Positions 36,421-44,813 are shown, counted from the stretch's first letter. The stretch is DNA of 64,000 nucleotides from an uncultured Clostridia bacterium (GCA_934772525.1 CAKVMI010000004.1:62001-126000); one strand, 5' to 3'. Notes: generated by a model from the sequence alone, not told the origin. Translations and numbers: made by a program.

Positions 36421-38019
36421 TTAATTTTTATTCTCATCATCTTCTACATAAGTGTGGTCTTGCTTTTTTAAAACTGGCACAAGTACTACTGTTAAAACCA
36501 TCACTACAACTAATATAAACGCAAAACTAATTAAGCAAGTTGCAAGTAAGTTTCCACAATCTTTAACAATCATAAAATCACTTATCTTGTTGGTTTCAAA
36601 TGTTAAATACTCTCCATCTATAACACAATCAATTAATTCTATTTCGCCTTCGGAATTTTCCATTGCGACCTTTATATCTTTTGTTTTAGAAGGAACTTCT
36701 GCAAGTTTAACTCTTACAACGACCTTTTCTCCAAGATACATTGGTACCAAACTTCCGCCTTCTACAGATACCACAAGTTTTGCAGAATAAGATGCAATAT
36801 TTTCACAATTTTTTGGAGTTGCAAAACTAATTTCACTTGCATTTTCAGCCATAAATCTTGCTCGGTCATAAATTCCATTAGTAGAAATAATTTCTACAAC
36901 CGACTCCCCACCATTACTAACTTCACTTTTTACATGCAATAATCTTTTTACAAAATTTGCCGTATATGATGCGTTACCTTTAACTGTTACTACTGTTGGA
37001 GTCCATCCAGTAAACTCATATCTACATTCAGCATTACCAGATTTTGTAGGGTCATCACAAGTAGGCAACGTTCCATATTCCAAGATGTAAGATTTCATAG
37101 GAGAACCATCTTCCCACAAAAACTTTATTTCGTACTTACGTCTAATTGCTGTAAACATTGCAATAAAGGTTTTATCTTCTACCGCACTTTCACCAGTTGT
37201 TACTTCTGGAGTCCATTTATCAAACCCATAATCAAACTCTGCAGTAGACACCTTTGATGGGGTTGGAAATTGAATTGTATCCCCATAGGTATGGTCAAAA
37301 CTACTTATTTGGTCGCCATTATTAAAAGTTATCTTAACTTTATTAGTAACTTCTAATGCATAAGATACATCTTCTTTTGGATTGTAGTTATCATTACCTT
37401 CAAACTTTGCAAAAATTGAAACTTGCGTTCTAGGTTCATTATTTCTTGCAAGTGTAACTTCGCCTTCAGAATTTATAGAAATTCCCTTGCCCGTTGTTAC
37501 TGTATAAACTATTGGTAAATTTAATGTATTTTCTAATTCATTAGTAAATTTAACATCCGTACTATTTTTTTGCAAAGAAGTGATATTGTATCTTAATTGT
37601 TCGCTTGTAACATTTGCTTTATTTATAGTGTATCTTGTGCTTACACTCCCAGCCATATATTGAGAATTATCTTCACTAATAGTTGCCGTAATTTCATAAA
37701 CACCTGCATTTATGTAAGCATTTTCTATTTCAATTTCAGAGAACTCACTATCTTCCGCACCAATTTTTTTGTATTTTACACTAATGCTTACATTTTCACT
37801 TGATACAACATTTTCGCCTGCTTTTACAATTATTGTTGGTTCTTGCCTTTCTGTGTTATATGTAGTATCTTCTATAGTTTCAATTTTTTCAACTGAAACT
37901 TTTTCATCCGCAAAAACTTTGGACGCCACCCTACCCGAAACGCCACCAAACAATGCAACAAATAAAAGGGCTACACTAACTATAAAAAGAGATTTAAAAA
38001 ATTTATTTACTCTTGTCAT
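36421..38019 (-). CDS. Secreted surface protein with InlB-type beta repeats and C-terminal membrane anchor
   Basis: 532 residues. Signal peptide 1-38 (LFIVSVALLFVALFGGVSG ... VFA-DE). Then an MBG/Ig-like segment (YINAGVYEITATISEDN...YTINKANV), a cadherin-like stretch, and two Listeria-Bacteroides repeats, recognised by the ITFNNGDQISSF ... YGFDKWTPEV and IKFLWEDGS ... YEFTGWTPTVVTVKGNASYTANF patterns. A C-terminal membrane helix (LLATCLISFAFILVVVMVLTVV) and a short charged tail anchor it, with no LPXTG motif. Start follows GGAGGG. Likely a wall-exposed adhesin-like protein; the ligand is unknown. The hairpin at 38041 lies just before it. Confidence 0.8.
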   Translation of the reverse strand: MTRVNKFFKSLFIVSVALLFVALFGGVSGRVASKVFADEKVSVEKIETIEDTTYNTERQEPTIIVKAGENVVSSENVSISVKYKKIGAEDSEFSEIEIENAYINAGVYEITATISEDNSQYMAGSVSTRYTINKANVTSEQLRYNITSLQKNSTDVKFTNELENTLNLPIVYTVTTGKGISINSEGEVTLARNNEPRTQVSIFAKFEGNDNYNPKEDVSYALEVTNKVKITFNNGDQISSFDHTYGDTIQFPTPSKVSTAEFDYGFDKWTPEVTTGESAVEDKTFIAMFTAIRRKYEIKFLWEDGSPMKSYILEYGTLPTCDDPTKSGNAECRYEFTGWTPTVVTVKGNASYTANFVKRLLHVKSEVSNGGESVVEIISTNGIYDRARFMAENASEISFATPKNCENIASYSAKLVVSVEGGSLVPMYLGEKVVVRVKLAEVPSKTKDIKVAMENSEGEIELIDCVIDGEYLTFETNKISDFMIVKDCGNLLATCLISFAFILVVVMVLTVVLVPVLKKQDHTYVEDDENKN

Positions 38020-38040
38020 CTATTCCCTCCGCTAATTAAC

Positions 38041-38070
38041 AAAAAAGAGTGTAATTTTTATTACACTCTA
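38041..38070 (-). terminator. Hairpin between the GIY-YIG gene and the surface-protein gene
   Basis: AGAGTGTAA / TTACACTCT hairpin followed by TTTTTT on the minus strand: terminator of the lgt-to-GIY-YIG operon. It ends under 20 bases before the surface-protein ribosome-binding site, and a weak extended -10 (TGTTACAAT) lies just upstream of it, so it may also be the 5' end of the next transcript. Confidence 0.8.
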
Positions 38071-38109
38071 ATTGTAACATATATTAATTTAAAAGAACTA
38101 GCAATTTAA

Positions 38110-38409
38110 TCAAAATTTTTTATTTTTAGCCAAAAAACTCTCTAACTCCTCTACCGATGTCGGGCACTTTAATACTAAACGCTCTTTACCAAGTCGATCT
38201 AAGTGTTTTATTTTATATTCAAATTCGCTGGCTTTTGACCTGTCACCTATCTCAACTGAGTACAAAAGTTCTTTAGGTTTATGAACTTTTGTATATTTCG
38301 CACCGAGTCGTCCACCCAAAAGATGCTCTCTAAATCTTCTTTCAACACTAGTAGAGATTCCTGTATAAATGCTTTCATTTTCACATCTTAACATATATAG
38401 ATAATACAT
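38110..38409 (-). CDS. GIY-YIG domain protein (UPF0213/YhbQ-like)
   Basis: 99-residue protein consisting of one GIY-YIG nuclease domain: YYLYMLRCENESIYTGIST (the GIY and YIG strands), the Arg in ERRFREH and Lys/Tyr in YTKVHKPKELLY. Related proteins are thought to act on DNA or RNA structures, but none has a settled role in clostridia. Its ATG shares a base with the pepF stop (TAATG), so translation is coupled. Confidence 0.88.
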   Translation of the reverse strand: MYYLYMLRCENESIYTGISTSVERRFREHLLGGRLGAKYTKVHKPKELLYSVEIGDRSKASEFEYKIKHLDRLGKERLVLKCPTSVEELESFLAKNKKF

Positions 38410-40178
38410 TATATAATACTCTTTAATTCTTCTAATTTTTCTTTATAAAATGCAAATGCACTTTCTATTGTTTCGGGTTTTTCTATATCTACCCCAGCCT
38501 TTTTTAGTATATCGGTAGGTTTTGCACTACATCCGCTTGATAAAAATTCCTTATATTTTTGCACTGCACTTTGACCGAATTTTTCAATATTATTAACAAT
38601 TGCTATTGCACTAATTAAACCGGTTGCATAAGTATATACATAGAATGAATTATAAAAATGTGGTATTCTAGACCATTCATATTTACAATACTCATGTATT
38701 TTTACACCATCTCCAAAGTACTTTTCTAACAACTTTTGATAGGTATTATTCAAGTCTTCTGGAGATAGAGCATCTCCTTCACTCACCAAATTGTTTATTT
38801 TATACTGAAATTCTGCAAACATAGTTTGACGGAAAACTGTAGCATAAAAATCGCTTAAAAAACTTTCAAGTAAAAATTTTCTTTGCTCGTCGTTTTTAGC
38901 ATTCTTCAAATAATATCTAAACAAGAGTTGCTCATTTACTGTACTTGCAATTTCCGCAACAAAGGTTTCATATCTTCTTTTTTCATAAACTTGTGTATGG
39001 TTAGTAAAGTATGTATGCATTGAGTGGCCTAGTTCGTGTGCTATTGTACTAATTTCTCTATAAGTTGGTAAGTAGTTTAACATAACATATGGATCAGCGT
39101 TTTCAGTTGTTACCGAAAAAGCCCCCGACCTTTTACCGTCTCTAGGATACACATCTATCCACCCGTGGGTTTTTGCGTGTTTTAAAACGGATATATAATC
39201 ATCTCCTAGCACACTTAACGCTTCGACTACCTTATTGTATGCTTCATCGTAAGGTAAATCAAAACCACTAACATTTCCAATTGGTGCATAGCAATCGGAA
39301 ATATTGAATTCGGTTACCCCTAAAGATTTTTTCTTCACTTCTACATAATCGTAGAATAGTGGTAAAAATTTACTAACCCCATCTATTAAATTTGTATAAA
39401 CTTTGGTATCAACTTCTTCAGAATACAAGCTCATCTCGAAGTAATTTTTGTATTTATATGCCTTTGCCAAAAAGTCACATTTTTTAACTTCGTTTATAAA
39501 GTTTGCCGAGATTGTTTTATTGTACTTTTTATATCCTAAATGCAATTTTTTATGAGCAGATAATCTAACCGCACTACTAGGACTTCGAAGAAGCATACCA
39601 TAGCTAGAATTATCTAGTTTGACTATCTTTCCGTTTTCATCCTTAACACTGCCAAAATTAATTTCAGTATCGCTTAACAATGAAAATGTATTTTCAAAAT
39701 CGGTAAATGCACCCATCTCCGCTATTAGTTTTTCTTCACATTTACCAAGCGTATGTGGTATATGACGAATAACATTTTCTAAAATTCGATCATAATCTGA
39801 AAGTTTTTTATCATTTTTTAATTCTGTTAAAAATTCCACACCCAGACTTGCAAGTTCTGGTTCAACAAAACTTAATGCAGAAGAAAACTTTACCGATAAA
39901 TTTTCCGCTGTTTGCATAATCTTTGCATTATTGTTATTAGACATATTCCCAGAATACTTTAAAAATGCATACAAGTATGGCTTTTCAGATTTCTCGCCTA
40001 TTCTCTTTTCTTCCTTAAAAAATGCAACAATATTTTCTTTGCAATTTAACTTACCTTCGAAGCTTTTTAAATTATCTATTTCCGCTTCAAGTTCTTTTAT
40101 TGCTCTAAAAAAGGACTCATCGTCCGACATTAGCGGAGATAAATCCCAAATAGAGTCATTAGAAAAATTTTCTCTCAT
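38409..40178 (-). CDS. pepF: Oligoendopeptidase F (M3 family)
   Basis: Cytoplasmic zinc peptidase cutting short peptides. The M3 motif IAHELGHSMHTYFT (HExxH) is followed by the third ligand in ETFVAEIAST. The N-terminal helical region and RQTMFAEFQYKINNLVSEG near the C-terminus agree with PepF. The ATG at 40178 is preferred: AGGAG lies five bases upstream, whereas a GTG two codons earlier overlaps that site. 589 residues, close to the family norm. Confidence 0.95.
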   Translation of the reverse strand: MRENFSNDSIWDLSPLMSDDESFFRAIKELEAEIDNLKSFEGKLNCKENIVAFFKEEKRIGEKSEKPYLYAFLKYSGNMSNNNNAKIMQTAENLSVKFSSALSFVEPELASLGVEFLTELKNDKKLSDYDRILENVIRHIPHTLGKCEEKLIAEMGAFTDFENTFSLLSDTEINFGSVKDENGKIVKLDNSSYGMLLRSPSSAVRLSAHKKLHLGYKKYNKTISANFINEVKKCDFLAKAYKYKNYFEMSLYSEEVDTKVYTNLIDGVSKFLPLFYDYVEVKKKSLGVTEFNISDCYAPIGNVSGFDLPYDEAYNKVVEALSVLGDDYISVLKHAKTHGWIDVYPRDGKRSGAFSVTTENADPYVMLNYLPTYREISTIAHELGHSMHTYFTNHTQVYEKRRYETFVAEIASTVNEQLLFRYYLKNAKNDEQRKFLLESFLSDFYATVFRQTMFAEFQYKINNLVSEGDALSPEDLNNTYQKLLEKYFGDGVKIHEYCKYEWSRIPHFYNSFYVYTYATGLISAIAIVNNIEKFGQSAVQKYKEFLSSGCSAKPTDILKKAGVDIEKPETIESAFAFYKEKLEELKSII

Positions 40179-40192
40179 AACCACTCCTAAAT

Positions 40193-40900
40193 TTACTTTT
40201 TCTTTTTATTGTCCTTAATATCACCAATAATTACATCCAAACTATCTTCTGGGTGTAACGCTTCATCAATACTAAATCCGCTTTCGCTTGGTGTATTTAA
40301 TTCACTTGCAAAAACCATTTGACTTTTTAGTTTGCCCATAACTCTTTTATACTTATCTTCACTTTCTTCACTTATAGAATACTCTGGAGATTCATTAATC
40401 TTTTTAACATTGTTTTCTAGCCACTTAGACTCATCAACCTTTAATGCCTTTTTGCTGTTTGGAATTCTCTTTTCGCTATTACTTTTTAACATAGTACCCG
40501 ATTCTTGAAGTTGTTCTAATAGTTCAATCAATTCATTTTCAAATGTTTCTGGTGCATCATTATCCTTTAACTCTCTATTTTTAGAAAATGTTTCGGTAAA
40601 ATAATTACCCCACTTAAAACCAAATTGCTTGATTTTTTCTAAAACTATTGAAAGTTGAATTTCGTGCATTTTTTGTTCTTCTCGAAGAGTTTTGTTTGCT
40701 TCATTCATAGCCTTAGATAACATTTTTTGTTTATCTAAACGGTCGTTTCTCTCCCTCTTTAACTCATCAATTTCACGCTTTAATTCTAGTATTCTATCTT
40801 TTTGTTCACACATAGTGACTTCACTACTTGCAAGCATTTTTTTAACATAATCTTCTACTTCCGATCTTGTAAATGTCTTTTTAAACTCTTTCTTTTCCAT
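40193..40900 (-). CDS. Coiled-coil protein of unknown function
   Basis: 235 residues, cytoplasmic, no signal or membrane segment. Residues about 8-90 form a coiled coil (FTRSEVEDYVKKMLAS ... ILELKREIDELKRERNDRLDKQKML). The opening looks faintly like DivIVA/GpsB-type division proteins (short N-terminal segment then a coiled coil), but the diagnostic residues are not clear and the match should not be trusted. The C-terminal half is charged and probably disordered. Its start lies 20 bases inside lgt, with AAAGGAAAAG as ribosome-binding site, and pepF follows after 14 bases. Confidence 0.75.
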   Translation of the reverse strand: MEKKEFKKTFTRSEVEDYVKKMLASSEVTMCEQKDRILELKREIDELKRERNDRLDKQKMLSKAMNEANKTLREEQKMHEIQLSIVLEKIKQFGFKWGNYFTETFSKNRELKDNDAPETFENELIELLEQLQESGTMLKSNSEKRIPNSKKALKVDESKWLENNVKKINESPEYSISEESEDKYKRVMGKLKSQMVFASELNTPSESGFSIDEALHPEDSLDVIIGDIKDNKKKK

Positions 40901-41669
40901 AATTAACTTTTCCTTTACTTTCTTTTCTAGATTGTATGAATATAACTATAAACAAAACAACGCCAATTATCACCATTATACCACTGCATAATTTAGATAT
41001 AGGAACACTGCCCCATTTTAGAATATACCTTTCTTGTCTAAACGATTCTAGTACAAACCTTACTAACCCATAGTATGTCAAATAACTTGCTAAAATAACA
41101 CCTTTTGAGCGTTTACTTAAATAAAATAATGAAATTAATATAACAAAGCCCAAAAAGTCTAATACACTTTCATAAAAGAAGAGTGCCATAAACCATCTTC
41201 CGCCAACATTAACCGCAAGCGGAAACCATTGCAAAGTTGTGTCCAAAATTTCTTTTCCATATACTTCAGCATTAAAGAAGTTTCCCCACCTTCCAATGGC
41301 TTGACCTAGCAATAATAATGGGCAAATCAAATCGCAAATTGATAGAAAGTTTTTCTTTTTAACTATACAATAAAGTGTAATACCAATCGCACCACCAATA
41401 CAACTACCAATTATACTCATTCCACCATTTCTAATATCAAAGAAGTCAGCTATTCCAAGTGCAGGCTCAAATATTACCGAAAATGTTCTCGCACCCAAAA
41501 TTGCAAGTGGCACAACAAATAACATCAAATCAAATGGTACATCCGCACCCAAGCCTGCCCTTTTTCGTAAAACAAAAAGTAGACCAAACCCAATTAGTAT
41601 AGCCGAAGTTATAATAATGCCATACCAGTATATGTCTAGTCCAAATATTGTAAAAGCAACTCTTTCCAT
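40881..41669 (-). CDS. lgt: Prolipoprotein diacylglyceryl transferase
   Basis: Integral membrane enzyme attaching diacylglycerol to the lipobox Cys of prelipoproteins such as the foldase and M1 peptidase in this window. Seven membrane segments; signature stretches IRNGGMSIIGSCIGG (YxGGLxxHG equivalent) and LGQAIGRWGNFFNAEVYG, plus the C-terminal Arg-rich VLESFRQERY. I place the start at MERVAFTIF: the perfect promoter upstream puts the transcript start at or on an ATG five codons earlier, which would then be leaderless. About 262 residues. Confidence 0.93.
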   Translation of the reverse strand: MERVAFTIFGLDIYWYGIIITSAILIGFGLLFVLRKRAGLGADVPFDLMLFVVPLAILGARTFSVIFEPALGIADFFDIRNGGMSIIGSCIGGAIGITLYCIVKKKNFLSICDLICPLLLLGQAIGRWGNFFNAEVYGKEILDTTLQWFPLAVNVGGRWFMALFFYESVLDFLGFVILISLFYLSKRSKGVILASYLTYYGLVRFVLESFRQERYILKWGSVPISKLCSGIMVIIGVVLFIVIFIQSRKESKGKVNYGKERV

Positions 41670-41690
41670 TAATAACTTATCCATACTTTC

Positions 41691-41719
41691 ATTATATATT
41701 TTATTTTTTATAATGTCAA
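41691..41719 (-). promoter_or_regulatory. Consensus SigA promoter of the lgt operon
   Basis: Minus strand TTGACA (41714-41719), 17-base spacer, TATAAT (41691-41696): a perfect match at both hexamers and in spacing. Predicted transcript start about 41684. Drives lgt, the coiled-coil gene, pepF and the GIY-YIG gene. Confidence 0.9.
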
Positions 41720-41726
41720 TAAATTA

Positions 41727-41759
41727 AAAAAGAACTTGAAGTATTTTCAAGTTCTTTTT
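41727..41759. terminator. Bidirectional intrinsic terminator
   Basis: AAAAAGAACTTGAA / TTCAAGTTCTTTTT hairpin just upstream of the lgt -35. It ends the transcript coming from the unknown gene at 42091 and the decayed sequence after it. Confidence 0.9.
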
Positions 41760-41792
41760 GTCAAATTCTTAATGATTAATTATTCTACTATA

Positions 41793-42063
41793 CTACCAAC
41801 GCTCGCTCCATTCTGGTTCTATATTACTTTCAGGCTCAGCTTTGCCTTCTACAATAATTTCTGTAACGATAAAGAATAATTAATGAGTCAAGTATCGTTT
41901 TGCAATTTAAATAATCTTGAGACTCTGGAATCTCTAGTCCCATTTTTTTAACTGCTTCAACTAGCCTTACACCATAACCATTTCTATATTTAATATTTCC
42001 GTGTTTATCTTTTACTTAACGACGAAAGAATTTATCATCTAGTTCTACTAGTGTTTCTATCAT
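41793..42063 (-). pseudogene. Decayed small coding sequence of unknown family
   Basis: On the minus strand a reading frame opens with MIETLVELDDKFFRR, meets TAA (42016-42018), and continues in the same frame as VKDKHGNIKYRNGYGVRLVE and AVKKMGLEIPESQDYLNCKT. A frameshift near 41865-41875 then moves to VTEIIVEGKAEPESNIEPEW and a stop at 41793. Two lesions in an otherwise protein-like stretch mark a pseudogene of about 85 codons. It starts 27 bases after the unknown gene at 42091 and shares a C-terminal AEPE stretch with it, suggesting a former operon partner. Family not recognised. Confidence 0.6.
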
Positions 42064-42090
42064 TTATTTTTTCCCACGAATATTTTATTT

Positions 42091-43071
42091 TTACATTTCA
42101 GGTTCTGCATTTCCAAAAATGTCTTCAAATGGGTCATTTCCATTTGTTTGTTCAGTTTCGGCATTTGTTCTTTCGGTTTCAGTTTCTGTTTGAGCTTGGT
42201 TTTCTTGTGGATTGGTATTTATTAAACCCGACAAATCTCTACCATTTTCAGAAGATGTTTGAGTTTCCTTTTTTTCATCTGAAAAATTTCTATCTTCAGT
42301 TGAAGATGTATATGACTCATTCTCCCTTTCTTCTGCTGGGTTAATGTATGGAATTTTATCCGAAGAATTTTCGTTATCGGTCTTCCATTCTACATTAAGA
42401 TTAGACTTGTCATCTTTTTCATTACAACTCTTCATGCCTCGAACGGCACCTATAACCCCACCAACTAGTGTTCCAACAGCAATAGTACCACCCGCAATTT
42501 TAATAAGCAATTTCTTTGATTTTTTGTTATTTACTTCAGCTTCTTCTTTAATTGACTTTTTACTTTTTGACTTATTCATTTTATCTAATTTTTTAATATC
42601 TTTTTGCAATTGCTTTTTTGCCTTTTTAATCTGCTTCGAGGTTGGACCTACAACTGAAACTTCCGCAGAAGTCTTATCTTTTTCAGCATATTTTTTTAAT
42701 GTTTCACTTATTTCCTTAGTATCAAGCGGAGATTCAAGAGTGCTCACAAGATCAGAAAATACACTTTCAGCTTTTGCAATCATTTTAATTTCATGTTCAC
42801 CAATAGTTGTAGTTTTATCAGCAAATCTTTCGACATCTGAAAGATCAAAGAATATATTAATATTCATTTTTTCATCTTCAGTTCCAAAACATAGATTTTC
42901 ATAGCCCTTTAAATTTAAAACTTCTATAACATTTTTGCCGGCATTCAATCTTTTTCTTATCCAAGAGTTTACCAGTTCTCCACTACCAAAGGCACCATTA
43001 TCAATTAGTCTTTCACATAACTTATATTGTTCTCTTAGAGTTTTAACGTCTAATTCTTTTATTTTCATCAT
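42091..43071 (-). CDS. Unknown protein with one membrane segment and a low-complexity acidic tail
   Basis: 326 residues, no recognised family. Residues 1-130 look globular (MMKIKELDVKTLREQYKLCERLIDNG ... NINIFFDLSDVERFADKT). A Lys-rich linker follows (KQIKKAKKQLQKDIKKLDKM), then one hydrophobic, Gly-rich segment (LLIKIAGGTIAVGTLVGGVIGAV, about residues 188-210), then a Glu/Asn/Thr-rich tail with TETETERTNAETEQTNG. With Lys-rich sequence before the helix, the tail is probably outside and the N-terminal domain inside. It has its own promoter beside a perfect palindrome (43150-43172), so it is likely regulated. Confidence 0.75.
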   Translation of the reverse strand: MMKIKELDVKTLREQYKLCERLIDNGAFGSGELVNSWIRKRLNAGKNVIEVLNLKGYENLCFGTEDEKMNINIFFDLSDVERFADKTTTIGEHEIKMIAKAESVFSDLVSTLESPLDTKEISETLKKYAEKDKTSAEVSVVGPTSKQIKKAKKQLQKDIKKLDKMNKSKSKKSIKEEAEVNNKKSKKLLIKIAGGTIAVGTLVGGVIGAVRGMKSCNEKDDKSNLNVEWKTDNENSSDKIPYINPAEERENESYTSSTEDRNFSDEKKETQTSSENGRDLSGLINTNPQENQAQTETETERTNAETEQTNGNDPFEDIFGNAEPEM

Positions 43072-43097
43072 ATCCGTCCCCCTATTTCCTTTGTTTT

Positions 43098-43172
43098 AAG
43101 TTGCGTTAATTTTACCATAATTTACCCAAAATGTCAATACTTGTCATAAAATTAACACAAGTTGTGTTAATT
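43098..43172 (-). promoter_or_regulatory. Promoter of the unknown gene with palindromic operator
   Basis: Minus strand TTGACA (43132-43137), 17-base spacer, TAAAAT (43109-43114) with TGG before it. Upstream, at 43150-43172, is a perfect inverted repeat with arms AATTAACACAA / TTGTGTTAATT and a single centre base. A near copy of one half, AAGTTGCGTTAATTTT (43098-43113), overlaps the -10. Two sites flanking a promoter suggest binding by a dimeric regulator. Confidence 0.68.
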
Positions 43173-43553
43173 TAGAACACAGCTTGCAATAGCATAATCT
43201 CCATCATGAGAGATACTTATCTCAATATTTTCAATGCCCATCTCTTGTATGATACTTAATACGTTTCCTAAAACGCATACTTTGGGTCTTCCCGAACTTT
43301 CATGTGTTACTTCTATTTGTTTCAAGTATTCTAACTTTTCTATCCCCACACCCAAAGCCTTTAAAACAGCTTCCTTAGCACAATAAATTCCTGCAAGTGT
43401 TTGATATTTTTTATTTTCACTTACATTTGATGAACGCTTTTTTGAATAACTTATTTCTGCGTCTGTAAAAGTGTTAATAATAAACTGTTCATTTTGTGCC
43501 TTTGTGATTATTCTATCAATCTTTAGAATATCAATACCCGTTTTAATCATCAT
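43167..43553 (-). CDS. acpS: Holo-[acyl-carrier-protein] synthase
   Basis: Phosphopantetheinyl transferase activating acyl carrier protein. Family motifs: TGIDILKIDRI (metal Asp), FTDAEISYSKKR and AGIYCAKEAVLKALG (the K-E pair), then HESSGRPKV and ISISHDGDYAIASCV. 128 residues. The first ATG pair overlaps the recX stop by eleven bases, with GGAG upstream, indicating coupling. Confidence 0.95.
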   Translation of the reverse strand: MMIKTGIDILKIDRIITKAQNEQFIINTFTDAEISYSKKRSSNVSENKKYQTLAGIYCAKEAVLKALGVGIEKLEYLKQIEVTHESSGRPKVCVLGNVLSIIQEMGIENIEISISHDGDYAIASCVLN

Positions 43554-44166
43554 CTATTTCTCCACCCAAACTTTTAATACAATAATTAATATCTTCAAAC
43601 GAAAAACCTTTATACAATAAATGTGCTTTTAATTTTTTAATAGTGGCATCATTCATTTCCTTATTTTTCATATATTTATTGGTGGCTTCTGTACACTTTT
43701 CTCTTTCGCTTTCAAGTGTAATATTTTCATCTAGCACTTGTTTTATTATTTCTCTTGAAATTCCTTTTTGTAACAAGTTAACTTCTAACATTCTCTTACT
43801 TTTACTATTGTTGCAATTTACAAAACTTGTGGCAAAAGCAGTGTCGCTAATATATCCGTATTCTTTTAATTTTCCTACTACAACATCTATAATTTCTGCT
43901 TCATATCCTTTTGCTTTTAATTTATCCGTAATTGCCTTTTTTGTGTACTTTTGACGAGAAAGCAAACTGAGTGCCTTTTCGTAAGCACCCTCTATTTCAC
44001 TTTCATTGTAAATTTTCATCAACTTTTCTTTAGTAATTTCTGTACCCGGTTTTAACCCATTTTTTACAAGAGTCAAATTATTAAGTCCGCAAACAAATTC
44101 TCCGTCTAAAAAGACATTCGCACGAGATTTGTTTTTCTGTAAAGTTATACTGGAAATTTTAGCCAC
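43543..44166 (-). CDS. recX: Regulatory protein RecX
   Basis: Modulates RecA filaments. 207 residues of helical repeats with the usual signatures: ALSLLSRQKYTKKAITDKLKAKGY, LKEYGYISDTAFATSFVN, LLQKGISREIIKQVLDE and AHLLYKGFSFEDINYCI. It lies five bases after the YigZ-family gene and overlaps acpS. recA is not in the window. Confidence 0.92.
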   Translation of the reverse strand: MAKISSITLQKNKSRANVFLDGEFVCGLNNLTLVKNGLKPGTEITKEKLMKIYNESEIEGAYEKALSLLSRQKYTKKAITDKLKAKGYEAEIIDVVVGKLKEYGYISDTAFATSFVNCNNSKSKRMLEVNLLQKGISREIIKQVLDENITLESEREKCTEATNKYMKNKEMNDATIKKLKAHLLYKGFSFEDINYCIKSLGGEIDDD

Positions 44167-44171
44167 CTATA

Positions 44172-44813
44172 TTAATTTGCGTTAAATCTAAAGAACGCAC
44201 TCCTTAACTTATTATTAATAATTTTACCACCAAGCATCATTTTAAGTTCACTAAAAGTTACCTGTTCTTTTTCTATTGGTATTGCAACTTCTACATGAAC
44301 AGCGTCTTTGTAATCTATCTTAATTATAGGTAAATTATTATCTCTAAAATATGCACCCGTTTTTGCAAATTCATTGTATGTAAAGTTAAATTCGTACACA
44401 ACACACTCTTTCATCTCAAAATAATTGGCTTCGGTTAATGTATTTAATGCCGTTTGAAAATATGCTTTATATAAACCATTTGTACCTAATTCTTTGCCAC
44501 CAAAATATCTTACAACAACAACTAATGTATTGGTCAATTTTTTCTTTTTAATAGCTTCTAAAATAGGAACACCCGCCGTTCCTGCAGGTTCTCCATTATC
44601 ATTATTTTTACTAATATCTCCATTTTGCCCCAATATGTATGCATAGCAAATGTGAGTAGCTTGAGAATGTGCAGTCTTTACTAATGCTAAAAATTCATTC
44701 ACTTGCTCTTCTGTTCTAACAAATTTTGAATACCCTAAAAAACGTGAGCCTTTTTCTTCTAACTCAACACATACTTCTTCTGCAACAACAAAAAAGTTTC
44801 TACCTTCAGACAT
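44172..44813 (-). CDS. YigZ/IMPACT-family protein
   Basis: 213 residues. The N-terminal UPF0029 domain is clear: EKGSRFLGY, HICYAYILG, NDNGEPAGTAGVPILEAIKK and NTLVVVVRYFGGKELGTNGLYKAY. A shorter C-terminal ferredoxin-like domain follows. Relatives include the eukaryotic translation regulator IMPACT and bacterial YigZ/YvyE; the bacterial role is unsettled. First gene of a yigZ-recX-acpS operon with its own promoter. Confidence 0.92.
   Translation of the reverse strand: MSEGRNFFVVAEEVCVELEEKGSRFLGYSKFVRTEEQVNEFLALVKTAHSQATHICYAYILGQNGDISKNNDNGEPAGTAGVPILEAIKKKKLTNTLVVVVRYFGGKELGTNGLYKAYFQTALNTLTEANYFEMKECVVYEFNFTYNEFAKTGAYFRDNNLPIIKIDYKDAVHVEVAIPIEKEQVTFSELKMMLGGKIINNKLRSAFFRFNAN

Noticed and set aside
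40179..40184. GTG start for pepF two codons upstream
   Set aside because: The GTG overlaps the AGGAG ribosome-binding site that serves the ATG at 40178.
42344..42904. 186-codon plus-strand frame
   Set aside because: Antisense shadow of the unknown gene at 42091-43071; its hydrophobic Ser/Phe-rich composition reflects reverse complement of Lys/Glu-rich coding sequence.
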